From: Branchiostoma floridae | Lineage: Eukaryota; Chordata; Leptocardii; Amphioxiformes; Branchiostomatidae | Assembly (NCBI RefSeq): GCF_000003815.2 | Contig: NC_049982.1 | Location: forward strand, 32,203,458-32,253,150 | Reading direction: 5' to 3' | DNA length: 49,693 bases | Part shown: piece by piece, positions 48,971 to 49,693 of the stretch | How positions within the stretch are numbered: the first letter of the stretch is position 1 | Layout of the letters: each line of letters begins with the position of its first letter | The notes under the pieces: generated by a model | Told to the model about the DNA's origin: nothing | The model's input: the letters and a program-made list of their open reading frames with translations, nothing else | The model's database searches: none | Translations under genes and position numbers: made by a program

Positions 48971-48990
48971 TCGAAACTTTCACCTGAGTC

Positions 48991-49612
48991 TTCCCACCAG
49001 GTAATTAGACTAAACGGTGACTTTCCCGGCCATGACGTCACAATGAACATGGTAGTCGGTTTGGAACTCTGTACTTTGGCTCTCAAAGAAACTTCGTTTC
49101 AGAACAAAACAAAGTAAACCTTTTAATGTCTTTTGATGAAATACAATCGCGATGATTTAAGCACTGTTTGCTTTTCAAATGATGTTTTTCGCAAGCCGCG
49201 ATACCAGGTTCCGAACAGGCTGCCATGTTCATTGTGACATCATGACCGGGAAAGCCAATGTTTAATAATAATAATCTTTATTGCAAACTCATGCCCGAAG
49301 GCTAATTGCAAAAATACATGTATGAAAGTACAATGATGATAGTGATACAATAACAAAGTGGACATTAAGTGAAATAGGGGTCATAAACGAGTGATACTTC
49401 TAATCTAAAATGAATACTACTGGGTTTGATTTCTTTTCTGTATACAGTGGAGGATGAAATTTCCGACATTTTGGGATACATATGCATTGGGTGGTGCTAA
49501 CAGGAAAACAGTTTTTTGTAGTTCGGTACAATGTGCAATGCTCGGAAAACTTTTGTTGACTAGTTTGGATAGTTTCTCTTTCGGTACTGTAGTCTAATTA
49601 CCTGGTGGGAAG
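48991..49612. repeat. Nested inverted repeat
   Basis: ctttcccggccatgacgtca (49021 on, 32 bases) recurs inverted at 49223-49254 with two or three mismatches. Further out, cttcccaccaggtaattaga (48991 on) recurs inverted at about 49590-49612. The two blocks keep their order, so this is a head-to-head pair of one repeat with a rearranged centre. Confidence 0.75.
49262..49320 (-). mobile_element. LINE-type 3' tail, copy 4
   Basis: taataataataatctttattgc: on the minus strand a CAATAAAG signal with an (ATT)n tail. The following aaactcatgcccgaaggcta matches 14369 onward almost exactly. No coding part is recognisable in the remainder of the window. Confidence 0.55.
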
Positions 49613-49629
49613 AGCTGGTGGTATAGTTT

Positions 49630-49693
49630 CTGATGATTTGGTGCTCAATATCATACCAGAGCCTCTGATATGATATGAACATCAAATCATCAG
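49630..49693. repeat. Inverted repeat at the window edge
   Basis: ctgatgatttg (49630-49640) is the exact complement of caaatcatcag (49683-49693), with further partial pairing inside (atatcat / atgatat). It may be cut by the window end. Confidence 0.7.

Overview
The window looks like nuclear DNA of an invertebrate chordate, most consistent with amphioxus (Branchiostoma). The evidence is spliced genes with GT/AG introns, a single Hmx homeobox gene, a dysferlin/myoferlin-type ferlin close to human DYSF, a high density of small inverted-repeat transposons and decayed LINE 3' ends, CA microsatellites and two assembly gaps. The species assignment is inference; the two gene identities are read directly from the translated exons.

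Layout. (1) 1-12.8 kb, + strand: the last eight coding exons of a ferlin (534-10894), followed by a long 3' UTR with a polyadenylation signal at 12751. The exons encode the last C2 domain, the linker and the C-terminal membrane anchor. All eight join in one continuous frame (266 residues plus stop). The introns hold a stack of tandem splice acceptors, a 163-bp tandem repeat, at least three inverted-repeat transposons and a perfect hairpin. (2) 12.8-20 kb: repeat-rich intergenic DNA with a stranded LRR C-terminal fragment, several foldback/MITE elements, a decayed LINE and a CA microsatellite. (3) 20-24 kb: a more even-composition block with few recognisable repeats, probably the upstream regulatory DNA of Hmx. 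(4) 24.1-26.9 kb, + strand: Hmx. It has a CCAAT-rich promoter, exon 1 (24613-24982) with an eh1-like motif, and exon 2 (25446 into an N gap at 26012) with a complete homeodomain and the Hmx-specific tail. (5) 26.9-45 kb: no protein-coding gene that I can support. This is a gene desert downstream of a developmental regulator, with alternating AT-rich repeat DNA and low-repeat blocks that are candidate enhancers. (6) 45-49.7 kb: a cluster of LINE 3' ends on the minus strand, plus a pogo-like MITE.

How the parts relate. The ferlin is predicted to be a Ca2+-dependent, tail-anchored membrane-fusion/repair protein, and Hmx a nuclear transcription factor; nothing suggests a joint function. Their adjacency is still informative, because human MYOF and HMX2/HMX3 both lie on 10q, so it may be a remnant of old chordate linkage. 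The two most unusual observations are (a) five tandem copies of an intron/exon boundary, each reading AG|GTATGAG and so able in principle to act as both acceptor and donor, and (b) a MITE family whose intronic copy has lost nearly all its CpGs while its two intergenic copies keep them.
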